The notes: generated by a model not told the origin, from the sequence alone. 64,000 nt of DNA from Chlorobaculum limnaeum (GCF_001747405.1 NZ_CP017305.1:1692001-1756000); one strand, 5' to 3'; shown: positions 18,038 to 27,137, numbered from the stretch's first letter. Made by a program: numbers and translations.

Positions 18038-18787
18038 TCAGCGAGCGCCGGAAAACCACGCGGGCACGAAGCGCCACGCATGTTTCATCTCGCGGTCATG
18101 AACGGCGTAATCGGGATCGTACCGCGCGACCGCCTCCCAGTAGCGGGCGGAGTGATCCATGTGCAGCGTGTGGCACAGCTCGTGGATCATGATGTAGCGC
18201 ACGAGCGGCGGAGGCAAAAAGATCAGCTTGAGATTGAGATTGATGTTGCCCCGCGACGAGCAGCTTCCCCAGCGGCTTTTCTGTTTTTTGACGGAAATCC
18301 CCGACAGTTTGAAGCCATTGCTCGAGGCGAGCTGCATGAGCTGCGCTCCAAGCTTCAGCTTTGCGCGATGTTTCAGCCACTGTTCAAGCGCCTCGAAGCA
18401 CCACGCCCGATTGTCCACCCCGCCGGAAAGATCGAGCACATTGCCATCGAGTTCCCTGATGAAAATACCCGGACGAAGCGGGTCGTACCGGTACTCGACC
18501 CGCCACGACTCACCAATACCGGCCAGCTCGATCGCCTCCGGCAACGCCGTTTCGGCCTGCGCGGGCTCGGTGGAGCGATGCTTGTCGAAAGTTCGCTGCA
18601 CCTTCAGTATCCACTCCCGCTTGCTTTCGACCAGCGCGGGCAACTGCTTCCTGTCGAACCCGGTCGGCACGACCACCGTCAGCCCCTCCACCGGTGACAT
18701 TTTCAGGCGGGCATACCGCGCGCGGCTGCTCACCTTGACGGTGTATTCGATGCCTGACGAATTGCCTCGGAACGAGAGAGCGGACAT
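18038..18787 (-). CDS. YgjP-like (DUF45/M48-type) zinc metallopeptidase
   Basis: A 249-residue protein with the YgjP/WLM-like layout: an N-terminal beta-rich part (YTVKVSSRARYARLKMSPVEGLTVVVP) and a C-terminal catalytic domain with KSRWGSCSSRGNINLNLKLIFLP and the zinc motif HELCHTLHMDHSARYW (HExxH plus a third histidine). Substrate is unknown; some relatives act on DNA-protein crosslinks. ATG at 18787 is preferred over the frame start at 18922, whose extra residues look non-coding. Confidence 0.88.
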   Translation of the reverse strand: MSALSFRGNSSGIEYTVKVSSRARYARLKMSPVEGLTVVVPTGFDRKQLPALVESKREWILKVQRTFDKHRSTEPAQAETALPEAIELAGIGESWRVEYRYDPLRPGIFIRELDGNVLDLSGGVDNRAWCFEALEQWLKHRAKLKLGAQLMQLASSNGFKLSGISVKKQKSRWGSCSSRGNINLNLKLIFLPPPLVRYIMIHELCHTLHMDHSARYWEAVARYDPDYAVHDREMKHAWRFVPAWFSGAR

Positions 18788-18968
18788 GCTGCGTGGAACG
18801 GGATGAGCGTTGAGGAAACTGTTCCCGAGTATAGCCCGCCGCGCGCGATAAACAAAGCGGATACCCCCTCCCGGCACTCCGTCTGCGCCTGTCGGGCAGG
18901 GAAAAGACCGGGAATCCTGCATTGCACAGGAAAAGGATGAAGCGGGGATATCCGGGAAACAGGAAAAA

Positions 18969-20105
18969 TCAGGCGAGCGCCTGGCGAAGATCGGCGACCA
19001 GATCGTCCGGGTCTTCGATGCCGACCGAGAGGCGAATGACCGAATCGGTGATGCCCGCCGCCAGCCGGTGCTCGCTCGACATCGAGGCGTGGCTCATCGT
19101 CGCCGGATGCTCGATGAGCGACTCGACCCCGCCGAGGCTTTCGGCCAGCGCGAAAATCCGCGTGCCGCGCAGCACCCGCTCGACCTCCGCCTGCCCGCCC
19201 GTCAGCTCGAACGACACCATGCCGCCGAAGCCGCGCTGCTGGCGGCGGGCCAGCTCGTGCTGCGGATGGCTTTCGAGGCCGGGATAAAACACGCGCGTCA
19301 CCTTCGCATGGCTGTCGAGGAACTCCGCGACAATACGCGCGTTGCGCTCGTGCTCCTTCATGCGCGGCACCAGCGTCTTGATGCCGCGCAGCACCAGCCA
19401 GCAATCGAAGGGCTGGGCGCAGGTGCCGAGCGCGTTGACCAGAAACTTGAGCTTCTCGTCGAGATCGGGATGGTTGGAGAGAATCGCGCCGCCTACCACG
19501 TCGGAGTGGCCGTTGAGATACTTGGTGGTCGAGTGCACGACGATGTCCGCGCCAAGCTTGAACGGCTGCTGGAGATAGGGCGACAGAAAGGTGTTGTCCA
19601 CGATCGACAGCAATCCCCGCGCCTTGGCGAACGCCGTCACGGCGGCAATATCGACAAGATTCAGGAGAGGATTGGAGGGCGTTTCGATCCAGATCGCGCG
19701 GGTCTTTTCGTTGACATACTCGCTAATACCCTCGATGTTGCGGAGATTGATGAAATGAACGCGGATATTGAAATGCTCGGCAAAAGTACTGAGCAATCTC
19801 GCCGTGCCACCGTAGCAGTCATCGGTGCAGATGATCTCACCGCCGCTCTGGAACAGATGCATCACGGTGGCAATCGCCGCCATGCCGGTGGTCACGGCAA
19901 CCGCGCACGAGCACCCTTCGAGCGCGGCGAGGCTGTCTTCAAGCGCCTTGCGGGTCGGGTTGCCGCTGCGAGTGTAATCGAAGCCGCGAGTCTTGCCGAT
20001 GTCTTCGAAAACAAAGGTCGAACTCTGGTAGATCGGCGTCATGATCGCGCCGTAAGCCTTGTCCGGAGCCACTCCGGCATGGATGGTGTCGGTCTGAAAA
20101 CTCAT
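18969..20105 (-). CDS. cystathionine gamma-synthase/lyase-family PLP enzyme
   Basis: A 378-residue Cys/Met metabolism PLP-dependent enzyme. Seen: [50 protein letters not shown], the PLP-lysine segment [17 protein letters not shown] near 193-209, and [17 protein letters not shown]. Family members catalyse gamma-replacement (cystathionine gamma-synthase) or gamma-elimination (lyase), and sequence reading alone does not separate these. A paralogue lies at 24449-25591 directly before cysK, so this genome seems to hold both a forward and a reverse enzyme. Confidence 0.88.
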   Translation of the reverse strand: MSFQTDTIHAGVAPDKAYGAIMTPIYQSSTFVFEDIGKTRGFDYTRSGNPTRKALEDSLAALEGCSCAVAVTTGMAAIATVMHLFQSGGEIICTDDCYGGTARLLSTFAEHFNIRVHFINLRNIEGISEYVNEKTRAIWIETPSNPLLNLVDIAAVTAFAKARGLLSIVDNTFLSPYLQQPFKLGADIVVHSTTKYLNGHSDVVGGAILSNHPDLDEKLKFLVNALGTCAQPFDCWLVLRGIKTLVPRMKEHERNARIVAEFLDSHAKVTRVFYPGLESHPQHELARRQQRGFGGMVSFELTGGQAEVERVLRGTRIFALAESLGGVESLIEHPATMSHASMSSEHRLAAGITDSVIRLSVGIEDPDDLVADLRQALA

Positions 20106-20279
20106 AAAAGGGGATTTTTTTCCTGATGATTATCGATCGCGTCCCGCCGCCGTGCAATTCTGACGACAACGGCGAGCATTTGGAAATCTAATTAACGATT
20201 GTTAATTTCAAAACAGAAAATACGGCATTTGACGCTCATCGTTCAGACGCTACTCCATGAACACAAGCTCTTGATACCC

Positions 20280-20738
20280 ATGTCAGCGCATTCGACAAGC
20301 AACGGCATTCCGATGCCCATCGTCACCCTCAACCGGAGCGTGCTCCTCACCGGCATCACGCTCGGCTACCTCCTCCAGCAGCCGCTCTTCACGACCGCGC
20401 TGTTTCTCGTCGTGCTCCCGGCGGTGCTCTGGGGCCAGAAAGCGAGCCTCATCTACTTCGCAGGTTCGCGCCTGTTCGCAAAGCTGAACCGGAACGCCGC
20501 GACCGAAAGCCCGCTTCTGATGCGCTTCAACAACTCGATAGCCGTCATCATGCTTGGCGCGGCGCAACTCGCGTTCCTCTTCGGCGCAACGCAGACCGGC
20601 TGGATCATCTCCGGCATGGTAGCCCTCGCCGCACTGGTAGCGCTCTGCGGCTTCTGCTTCGGCTGCTACCTCTACTTCCAGTTCAACATGCAGCGGTACA
20701 AAATGTTTGGGAAAAAAGCCGCCAGCGCGGAGGCGTAG
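20280..20738 (+). CDS. DUF4395-like membrane protein
   Basis: 152 residues with four hydrophobic segments (LTGITLGYLLQQPLFTTALFLVVLPAV, IAVIMLGAAQLAFLFGA, TGWIISGMVALAALVALCGFCFGCYLYF). The layout resembles DUF4395 integral membrane proteins. ATG at 20280 chosen; 27 upstream codons exist but are not family-like. A terminator follows at 20799. Confidence 0.65.
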   Translation: MSAHSTSNGIPMPIVTLNRSVLLTGITLGYLLQQPLFTTALFLVVLPAVLWGQKASLIYFAGSRLFAKLNRNAATESPLLMRFNNSIAVIMLGAAQLAFLFGATQTGWIISGMVALAALVALCGFCFGCYLYFQFNMQRYKMFGKKAASAEA

Positions 20739-20798
20739 CAGGTCGAGCATTGAGCGGGGAAAGCCTGACGTGTCTGATTTGGCAGCGGATCATTGAGA

Positions 20799-20826
20799 GA
20801 AAACCGGCAGAAAAAGCCGGTTTTCT
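20799..20826 (+). terminator. rho-independent terminator
   Basis: AGAAAACCGGC, loop, GCCGGTTTTCT followed by GTTTTG downstream of the DUF4395-like gene. Confidence 0.85.
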
Positions 20827-20983
20827 GTTTTGAGGGAAGTAAGATAGCAATAAAATACAGAGCAAGTACGGGATACATTTTGTACCCTTATGGATAGTTG
20901 TGGTATCGACGATTCGGAGGGCACTGAAAGAAGGTAGATTCCAGAGTTAAGTGCAGCATCAGAATTGAGTAAAGTCAAAAAAA

Positions 20984-21016
20984 GGAAAGCCCGTTTTTAT
21001 ACCGAGCTTTCCTTTG
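20984..21016 (-). terminator. terminator of the interrupted small gene
   Basis: AAAGGAAAGC pairs with GCTTTCCTTT about 33 bases beyond the original stop codon (21049) of the gene split by the ISL3 element. The A/T-rich arms allow it to work on the minus strand. Confidence 0.75.
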
Positions 21017-21127
21017 AAATTTACCAATCATAGGACATGACTATAGTCCTATCCACATACACATCTATGAACATAATCTGCCGGAACAACGCGCTCATCG
21101 ATAATAATAGGCTGTATTTCAGGAATA

Positions 21128-22485
21128 GGCTCTTCGCAGAATTTAATGGGCTGGTAGTAAAAATGAGTGGCTTGGTGTAATTTATCCAAGAACGCCAAAA
21201 CACTAACCCCAACGTATGCCGAGCCTCATTACCCATTACCAGCAGTTATTAGGATTACCAGAAACATGGAAGGTGTCTGATGTCCGGCTGTCGACGTCCG
21301 GCCCCCGGATAGAAATCCATCTGGAGTATATCGGACCCAAAGTCGAATGCCCTGAATGCGGCAAGGCCGGACGAATTTATGACCTGGCGCCAGAACAACG
21401 GTGGCGGCATCTGGATACCATGGAGTACGAGACGCATCTGATAGCCAGGGTGCCTCGGTGTGAGTGCAAAGAGCACAGGATCAAGACAATTCAAGTTCCG
21501 TGGGCAACGCGCTATTCGCGCTACACCCTGAAGTTTGAAGCGCTTGCTGTCGAGTTGCTTCAGGAGTGTTCAAGCATTCAGTCGGCATCGAGGCTCTTGC
21601 GATTGAACTGGCATGCAACCAACGAGATCATGAACCGTGCAGTTAAGCGAGGCCTGAGCCGCCGGAATAAGGAGGCGATTGCTCATCTTGGTCTTGATGA
21701 AAAGAGCTTCCGGGCAGGCCATCAGTATGTGACGATCCTGAACGACCTGAAAGGTGGCCGGGTACTTGAGGTGGTCCAGAGCCGAACGACCGATGGAGCA
21801 GAAGCGCTACTCCTCAGCTTTGAAGCATCGCAACGCCAGGGTGTGAAATCGATCTCGATGGATATGTGGAAACCCTTCGCGATTGCTGCCAAAAAGCATC
21901 TGCCGCAGGCCGATATTGTGCATGACCGTTTCCATATCAGCAAATATCTGAACGAGGCGGTCGACACGGTTCGTCGCCAAGAGTCCCGTCAACTTCATCA
22001 TGCAGGGGACAGGACTCTGATTGGCTCGAAATTCACCTGGCTGCGCAATCCGGAGAACATGACGGAAAGCCAGCGGACAAGCTTTGATCAATTGATGGCC
22101 TGTGAGCTGAAAACCGGAAAAGCCTGGTCGATGAAGAACATGTTTCGGGAGTTCTGGCGGCTGGGTTGTCGAGAGAGTGCAAGCTTCTTTTTCGATTACT
22201 GGTCTGAACGCGTTGACCAGTTAGCGTTGAAACCCATGATCAAGGTCAAAGAGCTGCTGAAGCGGCATCTCGACAACATCCTGAACTATTTCGAGCACGA
22301 AATGACCAACGCAGTTTCCGAAGGTCTGAACAGCAAGATCCAGTTGTACAAAGCATCGGCCCGTGGGTTCCACAGCTTTCACAGCTACCGCATAAGGATT
22401 TTGTTTTACTGTGGAAAGCTCAACATGGCTATTACCGGTTGACGTAATTGCTGACGAGCGTTACCATTAAATCTTACGAAGAACC
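21128..22485 (+). mobile_element. ISL3-family insertion sequence, copy A
   Basis: A complete 1358-bp element. Ends are imperfect inverted repeats of about 22 bp (left GGCTCTTCGCAGAATTTAAT..., right complement GGTTCTTCGTAAGATTTAAT...). It is flanked by an exact 8-bp target duplication CAGGAATA at 21120-21127 and 22486-22493, the size expected for ISL3. The second copy at 58587-59944 has the same length and nearly the same sequence. It sits inside the small minus-strand gene 21049-22807. Confidence 0.97.
21216..22442 (+). CDS. ISL3 family transposase, copy A
   Basis: A 408-residue transposase: N-terminal zinc-binding part (CPECGKAGRIYD...C-x-C-KEH), a helix-turn-helix region (SRLLRLNWHATNEIMNRAVKRG), and the ISL3 DDE-type core (HLGLDEKSFRAGHQYVTILND, ISMDMWKPFAIAAKKHLPQADIVHDRFHISKYLN, and the late EGLNSKIQ segment holding the catalytic glutamate). 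It is intact and differs from copy B at three residues visible in the N-terminal third (T27/M, a Q/K and a Y/S change), so both copies are likely functional. Confidence 0.97.
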   Translation: MPSLITHYQQLLGLPETWKVSDVRLSTSGPRIEIHLEYIGPKVECPECGKAGRIYDLAPEQRWRHLDTMEYETHLIARVPRCECKEHRIKTIQVPWATRYSRYTLKFEALAVELLQECSSIQSASRLLRLNWHATNEIMNRAVKRGLSRRNKEAIAHLGLDEKSFRAGHQYVTILNDLKGGRVLEVVQSRTTDGAEALLLSFEASQRQGVKSISMDMWKPFAIAAKKHLPQADIVHDRFHISKYLNEAVDTVRRQESRQLHHAGDRTLIGSKFTWLRNPENMTESQRTSFDQLMACELKTGKAWSMKNMFREFWRLGCRESASFFFDYWSERVDQLALKPMIKVKELLKRHLDNILNYFEHEMTNAVSEGLNSKIQLYKASARGFHSFHSYRIRILFYCGKLNMAITG

Positions 22486-22807
22486 CAGGAATAAATACAT
22501 GTATTTCCTCATCCTTAACCGCAATACGGCTCATATCCTCTTTCTTGAAGCGAACAGCAAAGACAACCATGTTGTCGCCATGTTGCCTTTCACTGATTAC
22601 ATAATGGAGAGCCGAAGCACTTTTGTTGAAATAACATACCGAGGATAGCCCGTCACCAGTCAGTTCTTTTGCTGACTTAAATCCATACTGACATATGGAC
22701 TTATAATTCCTCTCGAAAGTCCCATGAAAAAAAACCAATTCATCATTTTCAAGATCATCAGAAAACAAAGAGTAACCATTTTTTAATTTAAATTCATATC
22801 TCATCAT

Positions 22808-23207
22808 TTATTTATGTCGTTTGGGGCTTTTCATTTTTTTGCTCTTAATTAAGCAAAAAACCACTCCAGCCAATTATCATAATATACAAAATATAGACAC
22901 GAAAGTCAAGAAAAAAAACATATAAAAACAACATTTTTCACTCATTTTTGATAAAAAAATAAAAATGCAAAACTTTGGTTCTTATAACATTTTTTTAAAT
23001 TCTGTCAGAGGTTGATCGGGCAAGATTTTGGCATAAAAAAAGCTGGATTAAATAAAATTGAGTTGGTTAAAATTGTAACAGAAACATATATCAGAATGCC
23101 CTAACTTCGACCGGGATTAAACGTAATCAAGAAATATTTTCACTATTTAAATTAACACCGAGTTCAGACCCATCGAACTACTTGTTGTTGCCGCCCATAC
23201 TCTTTTT
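22808..23207. other. AT-rich gap without a recognisable gene
   Basis: About 400 bases upstream of the interrupted gene, strongly AT-rich between 22840 and 23140, with many A and T runs. I see no open frame with coding character on either strand. It should contain the promoter of the interrupted gene. Confidence 0.5.
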
Positions 23208-23315
23208 TCAATCAACCCAACTCAAATCCGGTCGTATCTTCGGATTCTCCGCCCGCCACTTGTTCCAAACCTCAACGCCCTGCTTGAAAATTGCCAGATG
23301 TTCGGGATTTGCCAT
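23208..23315 (-). pseudogene. N-terminal fragment of a pentapeptide-repeat protein
   Basis: ATG at 23315 opens a 35-codon frame, MANPEHLAIFKQGVEVWNKW..., ending ...PDLSWVD at TGA 23208-23210. This is the characteristic opening of a family of pentapeptide-repeat proteins (MANPEHLxxLKQGVxxWNxWRxxNPxxxPDL), after which the A(D/N)LxX repeats should begin. The repeats are missing, so this is a truncated remnant. Confidence 0.75.
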
Positions 23316-23450
23316 GTCAATCTATCGATAATTGAACGATGCTGCCGGGGTGTGCCGGGTGTGAACGACTACGGAGAAGATACTGAAACAGTGCGCGTTC
23401 GGCAATAAGCGCTCGCCGATGACAACCGGCAACAAGCTGAATCGATGTCA

Positions 23451-23475
23451 AGGGCAGACACGCAGGTCTGCCCCT
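23451..23475. repeat. dispersed palindromic intergenic repeat
   Basis: AGGGCAGAC, spacer, GTCTGCCCCT forms a short palindrome in the gap downstream of the antitoxin gene. Short GC-rich palindromes of this kind recur in Chlorobi intergenic DNA. It may also help terminate the toxin-antitoxin transcript. Confidence 0.55.
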
Positions 23476-23514
23476 ACGGAATACGTTGTCCGTCACTCAC
23501 CACGACCGACAGAT

Positions 23515-23841
23515 TCAGGCGTCGGCGGGTTTCTTTTTCGGCTCCAGCCTGATCACCAATTCACAGCCAACCGCCTCGGCATATTTCCTCAGCGTGGCGA
23601 TGGATGGCGCATGTTGGCTGCCGCCCTCCAGCCGGGAGATGGCGCTTTTGGTCGTGCCGATCTTGCTGGCTACCGCCTCCTGCGTCATGCCGGAGTTCTT
23701 GCGCGCTTCAAGCAGCTCCCGGATCAGCGCGTACTTCGGCTCCAGCGCTTCATACTCCTTGCGAAACTCCTCGTTTTCAAGATCCTTCTTGATAGCTGCC
23801 GCAACATCATAGCGCACCGGCTGATATTTCAAATCTTCCAT
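23515..23841 (-). CDS. higA: HigA-type antitoxin, XRE helix-turn-helix
   Basis: A 108-residue antitoxin. N-terminal half is helical toxin-binding sequence (VRYDVAAAIKKDLENEEFRKEYEALEPKYALIRELLEARK), C-terminal half is an XRE DNA-binding domain (SGMTQEAVASKIGTTKSAISRLEGGSQHAPSIATLRKYAEAVG). The start overlaps the toxin stop by one base (TAATG), a tight coupling in the toxin-first order typical of higBA. It should bind the palindrome at 24169-24186 to repress its own operon. Confidence 0.9.
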   Translation of the reverse strand: MEDLKYQPVRYDVAAAIKKDLENEEFRKEYEALEPKYALIRELLEARKNSGMTQEAVASKIGTTKSAISRLEGGSQHAPSIATLRKYAEAVGCELVIRLEPKKKPADA

Positions 23842-24161
23842 TATTGAACCTCCTGCATTCTTTTTCGGGCAAGCTGCAACTCTTTGTGTGGCGTCTTCTG
23901 AGACTTTTTGATGAAACTATGCAAAATGATGATCCTTTTGCCTTTCACATAGCAGTAGAACACTCTGCCGATACCGTCCCTGCCTTTCGGCCTCATCTCG
24001 AACAATCCGTCGCCCATAGCTTTGGAATACGGCATCCGGACTTGCGGGCCGCACTCCACCAACAGCAGCGAAATTTTTCTGAAATCCGCCCTGATACTCG
24101 ACGGCCACCGGTCGAGCTCCGCCTCGATGCGAGGATGAAAATATTCGATTTCATAGCTCAT
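23841..24161 (-). CDS. higB: HigB/RelE-superfamily toxin
   Basis: A 106-residue protein of the phage-derived Gp49-like/HigB group of mRNA interferases (MSYEIEYFHPRIEAELDRWP, FRKISLLLVECG, MPYSKAMGDGLFEMRPKGRDGIGRVFYCYVKGKRIIILHSFIKKSQKTP). The basic C-terminal segment HSFIKKSQKTP is the family's RNA-cutting region. ATG at 24161 is used rather than the frame start at 24176, because the palindromic operator lies just upstream. Confidence 0.9.
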   Translation of the reverse strand: MSYEIEYFHPRIEAELDRWPSSIRADFRKISLLLVECGPQVRMPYSKAMGDGLFEMRPKGRDGIGRVFYCYVKGKRIIILHSFIKKSQKTPHKELQLARKRMQEVQ

Positions 24162-24168
24162 CGCTAAA

Positions 24169-24186
24169 GTTAGCAAATACGCTAAC
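24169..24186. promoter_or_regulatory. palindromic operator of the higBA operon
   Basis: GTTAGC-AAATAC-GCTAAC, a perfect 6-bp inverted repeat 8 bases before the toxin start, placed where an autoregulated toxin-antitoxin operator is expected. The palindrome is seen; binding is inferred. Confidence 0.65.
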
Positions 24187-24393
24187 TAATTGAAAGCCTC
24201 CGTCGAAGGAAAAAGTTCAGCACGCTCGCAGGAGAAAATCAGGGTGGACACGCCGATCCGCTCCCGCGAAATCGCCAGCGGAAACTGTTTGTTTGGAAAA
24301 AAGCCCGATAAATCGTAACAATCGTTAATTGCGAAATCTAAACGGATTCGTGGCCGGTTTACGGCGGAAGATGTTCCGGGGAAAGGAGGAACC

Positions 24394-24459
24394 GTGATTT
24401 CTGCTTACCTTGTCCGTAACTCCGCAATCACGAACGAGCAACACAGCCATGCACTTTGA
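24394..24459 (+). CDS. possible leader peptide before the trans-sulfuration/cysK operon
   Basis: GTG at 24394 has the best ribosome site of the region (GAAAGGAGGAACC) and opens a 21-codon frame ([21 protein letters not shown]) whose TGA at 24457-24459 overlaps the start ATG (24449) of the next gene. This looks like translational coupling, or a mis-start. The next gene has no good ribosome site of its own. Confidence 0.35.
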   Translation: MISAYLVRNSAITNEQHSHAL

Positions 24460-25591
24460 AACCATCGCCATCCATGACGGAAATACCCCGGAAAGCTGCG
24501 CCGGATCGGTGACTCCCCCGGTGTACCAGACCTCGACCTTCGCGCGGCCCAGCCTCGACGAGCGGGGTGAATTCTTCTATTCGCGCATCGGCAACCCGAC
24601 GCGCTCGGCGCTCGAAACGACCCTCGCGCTGCTTGAAAACGGAAAACACGCCACCACCTTCGCCTCCGGCGTGGCGGCGATGATGGCTGCGTTGCAGGTG
24701 CTCAAGCCGGGCGATCACGTCGTCTCCAGCCTCGATGTGTACGGCGGCAGCTACCGGATTTTCGAGCAGCTCATGCGCCCGTGGGGGGTCGAAACCTCCT
24801 ACGCGGCGAGCGAGGCGACCGAGAGCTATCTGGCGAGCATCCGCCCGGAAACCCGCATGATCTGGGTCGAAACGCCCTCGAACCCGCTCTTGCAGATTTG
24901 CGACCTCCGCGTCCTTGCGAAGATCGCCGATGAGCGCGGCATCGTGCTCGCGGTCGATAACACCTTCGCCAGCCCGTATTTCCAGCGCCCGCTCGACCTC
25001 GGTGCGCACATCGTCGTTCACTCGACCACCAAGTACCTCGGCGGCCACAGCGATGTCATCGGCGGCGCGGTCGTCGTGTCGGACAACCACCTGCACCACA
25101 CGATACGGAACTACCAGGGCGCGGCGGGCGCGATTCCCGGCCCGTGGGATTGCTGGCTGATCGCGCGTGGTATAAAAACGCTGAAAATCCGCATGGAGGA
25201 GCACCAGAAAAACGCGCTGCATCTGGCGCGAACGCTCGAAAAGCATCCGGCGGTGAGCCGCGTCATCTATCCCGGCCTGCCGTCGCACCCACAGCACGAG
25301 CTGGCAAAAAGCCAGATGAGCGGCTTCGGCGGAATGCTCACCATCGCGCTCTGCGGCGGGCTTCCGGCGGTTCGGAAGATGATCGGCGCACTGAAGCTTT
25401 TCGTCATCGCCGACAGCCTTGGCGGCGTGGAGTCGCTCGTCGCCTCTCCGGCGCTCATGACCCTCGGCCCGCTGAGCCCGGCGGAGCGCGACCGCCGCGC
25501 CTGCACCGACGACCTGGTGCGGCTGTCGATTGGCATTGAAAACGCGGAGGATCTCGAGGCGGACCTCCTGCAAGCCCTTGCAACCATCTAA
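24449..25591 (+). CDS. cystathionine gamma-synthase/lyase-family PLP enzyme, paralogue 2
   Basis: A 380-residue trans-sulfuration enzyme ([76 protein letters not shown] lysine in [37 protein letters not shown]). It lies 11 bases before cysK on the same strand. A gamma-lyase or O-acylhomoserine-using synthase next to cysteine synthase suggests cysteine-homocysteine interconversion. The ATG at 24449 is the family-like start; 13 extra codons from 24410 are possible. Confidence 0.88.
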   Translation: MHFETIAIHDGNTPESCAGSVTPPVYQTSTFARPSLDERGEFFYSRIGNPTRSALETTLALLENGKHATTFASGVAAMMAALQVLKPGDHVVSSLDVYGGSYRIFEQLMRPWGVETSYAASEATESYLASIRPETRMIWVETPSNPLLQICDLRVLAKIADERGIVLAVDNTFASPYFQRPLDLGAHIVVHSTTKYLGGHSDVIGGAVVVSDNHLHHTIRNYQGAAGAIPGPWDCWLIARGIKTLKIRMEEHQKNALHLARTLEKHPAVSRVIYPGLPSHPQHELAKSQMSGFGGMLTIALCGGLPAVRKMIGALKLFVIADSLGGVESLVASPALMTLGPLSPAERDRRACTDDLVRLSIGIENAEDLEADLLQALATI

Positions 25592-25602
25592 ATTTCAACG
25601 AT

Positions 25603-26535
25603 ATGGCAACCATCGCAAATATCACGAACACCATCGGACGCACCCCCCTGGTGCGGCTCAACAAGCTCGCCGAGGGACTCGAAGCCGATATTCTCCTCAA
25701 GCTCGAATTCTTCAACCCGCTCGGCAGCGTCAAGGATCGCATCGGTCGGGCGATGATCGAGGCCGCCGAAGCCGAGGGAAAGATCGACGCCCGGACGCTC
25801 ATCGTCGAGCCGACCAGCGGCAACACCGGCATCGCGCTCGCCTTCGTCTGCGCCCAGCGCGGCTACCGTTTGCTGCTCACGATGCCCGAAACCATGAGCA
25901 TCGAACGGCGCAAGCTGCTGCGCTACCTCGGCGCAGAGCTGGTGCTCACCCCCGGCTCGCAAGGGATGAAGGGAGCCATCGCCGAGGCGGCGCGGATCGT
26001 GGAGGCTGAAAAGAACAGCTTCAACCCCGGCCAGTTCAGCAATCCGGCCAATCCGAGGATGCATCAGGCAACCACCGGCCCGGAAATCTGGAACGACACC
26101 GAAGGCCGGGTTGACATGCTCGTGGCGGGTGTCGGCACGGGCGGCACCATCACCGGCACGTCGCGCTTCATCAAGGCGCTGAAGCCAGGCTTCAAGAGCA
26201 TCGCCGTCGAGCCGAAAGATTCGCCCGTGCTCTCGGGCGGCCAGCCGGGGCCGCACAAAATCCAGGGCATCGGCGCGGGCTTCGTGCCCGAAGCGCTCGA
26301 CGTGTCGCTGCTCGACGAGGTGGTAACAGTGAGCAACGAAGACGCCATCTCGACCGCCCGCGCTCTCGCCTCGCAGGAGGGCATTCTCTGCGGCATCTCG
26401 TCAGGCGCGGCGGTTTACGCGGCCCTCGAAGTGGCGCGTCGCTCGTCGTCGGCAGGCAAAACCATCGTCGCCATCATCCCGAGCACCGGCGAACGCTACC
26501 TCAGCACCGCGCTCTTCGAGGGTATCGAGGGGTAA
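25603..26535 (+). CDS. cysK: cysteine synthase A
   Basis: A 310-residue O-acetylserine sulfhydrylase, making cysteine from O-acetylserine and sulfide, the main route for sulfide assimilation in a sulfide-using bacterium. Seen: [17 protein letters not shown] lysine in [14 protein letters not shown] near 42, [12 protein letters not shown] near 70, the phosphate-binding loop [14 protein letters not shown] near 180, and CGISSGAAV near 267. Confidence 0.96.
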   Translation: MATIANITNTIGRTPLVRLNKLAEGLEADILLKLEFFNPLGSVKDRIGRAMIEAAEAEGKIDARTLIVEPTSGNTGIALAFVCAQRGYRLLLTMPETMSIERRKLLRYLGAELVLTPGSQGMKGAIAEAARIVEAEKNSFNPGQFSNPANPRMHQATTGPEIWNDTEGRVDMLVAGVGTGGTITGTSRFIKALKPGFKSIAVEPKDSPVLSGGQPGPHKIQGIGAGFVPEALDVSLLDEVVTVSNEDAISTARALASQEGILCGISSGAAVYAALEVARRSSSAGKTIVAIIPSTGERYLSTALFEGIEG

Positions 26536-26596
26536 TAATGGATAATTCAGGAGGGTTTTAACCCGACGGACATTTGAAACTCTTACATTCACATTG

Positions 26597-26766
26597 CCCC
26601 GGCTTTCAAGCCGGGGTTCGAGAGAAGAGTGAACATCCTTCTGCTGATTTTGATCTGTAATTATGACTCCGGCAACAAAAAATCGCAATCGACACTGTAG
26701 CAAGATATTGGGCTAAAGCCCTGATTTATTATATCTTATCCGCACACCCCGGACTGAAGTCCGGGG
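26597..26766. repeat. pair of palindromic CCCCGG repeats in intergenic DNA
   Basis: CCCCGGCTTTCAAGCCGGGG (26597-26616) and CCCCGGACTGAAGTCCGGGG (26747-26766) are two perfect hairpins of the same type, with a GGGCTAAAGCCC palindrome between them (about 26710). The outer flanks are also related by inversion (AAACTCTTA...CATTGCCCC against GGGGCAATTG...AAGAGTTT). The unit resembles REP-type mobile intergenic repeats. The region (26536-26893) has no gene. Confidence 0.6.
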
Positions 26767-26893
26767 CAATTGTTTAAGAGTTTTAATACCCGGAGCAATA
26801 ACGCACGCCTTGACAAATCTTTTTGAGGCCAACGCGGAACGTGTATATTTGTCGTCAGGCACGAAACAAACCGTTTATCACTATCCATTTCCC

Positions 26894-27103
26894 ATGTCCA
26901 CAATCGGCATCATCCTGAATGGCGAACGCCGGGAAGTTCCTGCGGGCGCGACGGTCGCCGACCTTCTGGTTATCGCGGACGCTGGCAGTCAGCCGGTGGC
27001 TGTGGTGGTGAACGAAAATATCGTGCGTCCCGACCAGCGAGACTCGTGTGTCTTGCAGGACGAGGATCAGGTTGAAATTCTTGTTTTCGCTGGCGGAGGC
27101 TGA
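26894..27103 (+). CDS. thiS: thiamine biosynthesis sulfur carrier ThiS
   Basis: A 69-residue ubiquitin-like carrier ([25 protein letters not shown] ... [10 protein letters not shown]) whose C-terminal Gly-Gly is adenylated by ThiF and charged with sulfur for thiazole formation. The start at 26894 gives the usual small size; an upstream extension from 26810 is not family-like. First gene of thiSGHF; no TPP riboswitch is evident upstream. Confidence 0.93.
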   Translation: MSTIGIILNGERREVPAGATVADLLVIADAGSQPVAVVVNENIVRPDQRDSCVLQDEDQVEILVFAGGG

Positions 27104-27137
27104 TCGCCGCCAGATCAATGTCTGTTACTGTAACTCC

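Larger units (their letters stand above)
21049..22807 (-). pseudogene. small gene interrupted by ISL3 element (possible ADP-ribosyltransferase-like fold)
   Basis: The 5' part is 22486-22807 (MMRYEFKLKNGYSLFSDDL...) and the 3' part 21049-21127. Removing the IS and one copy of the 8-bp target duplication restores one frame that continues ...EEIHVFIP-EIQPIIIDERVVPADYV...CVCG and stops at TAG 21049-21051, giving about 131 residues. The segment FFHGTFERNYKSICQYGFKSA followed by SSVCYFNKSASALHYV recalls the histidine-glycine-threonine opening of ADP-ribosyltransferase-like folds, but this is a weak, motif-level inference. The current frame runs from the 5' part into IS sequence and stops at 22406. 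A matching terminator at 20984 supports a once functional gene. Confidence 0.8.

Noticed and set aside
22406-22485. Apparent end of the small minus-strand ORF
   Set aside because: This part is IS sequence; the real C-terminus lies beyond the IS at 21049-21127.
26536-26893. Possible TPP riboswitch before thiS
   Set aside because: No CUGAGA or ACCUGAUCUGG-type core was found; the region holds palindromic repeats instead.
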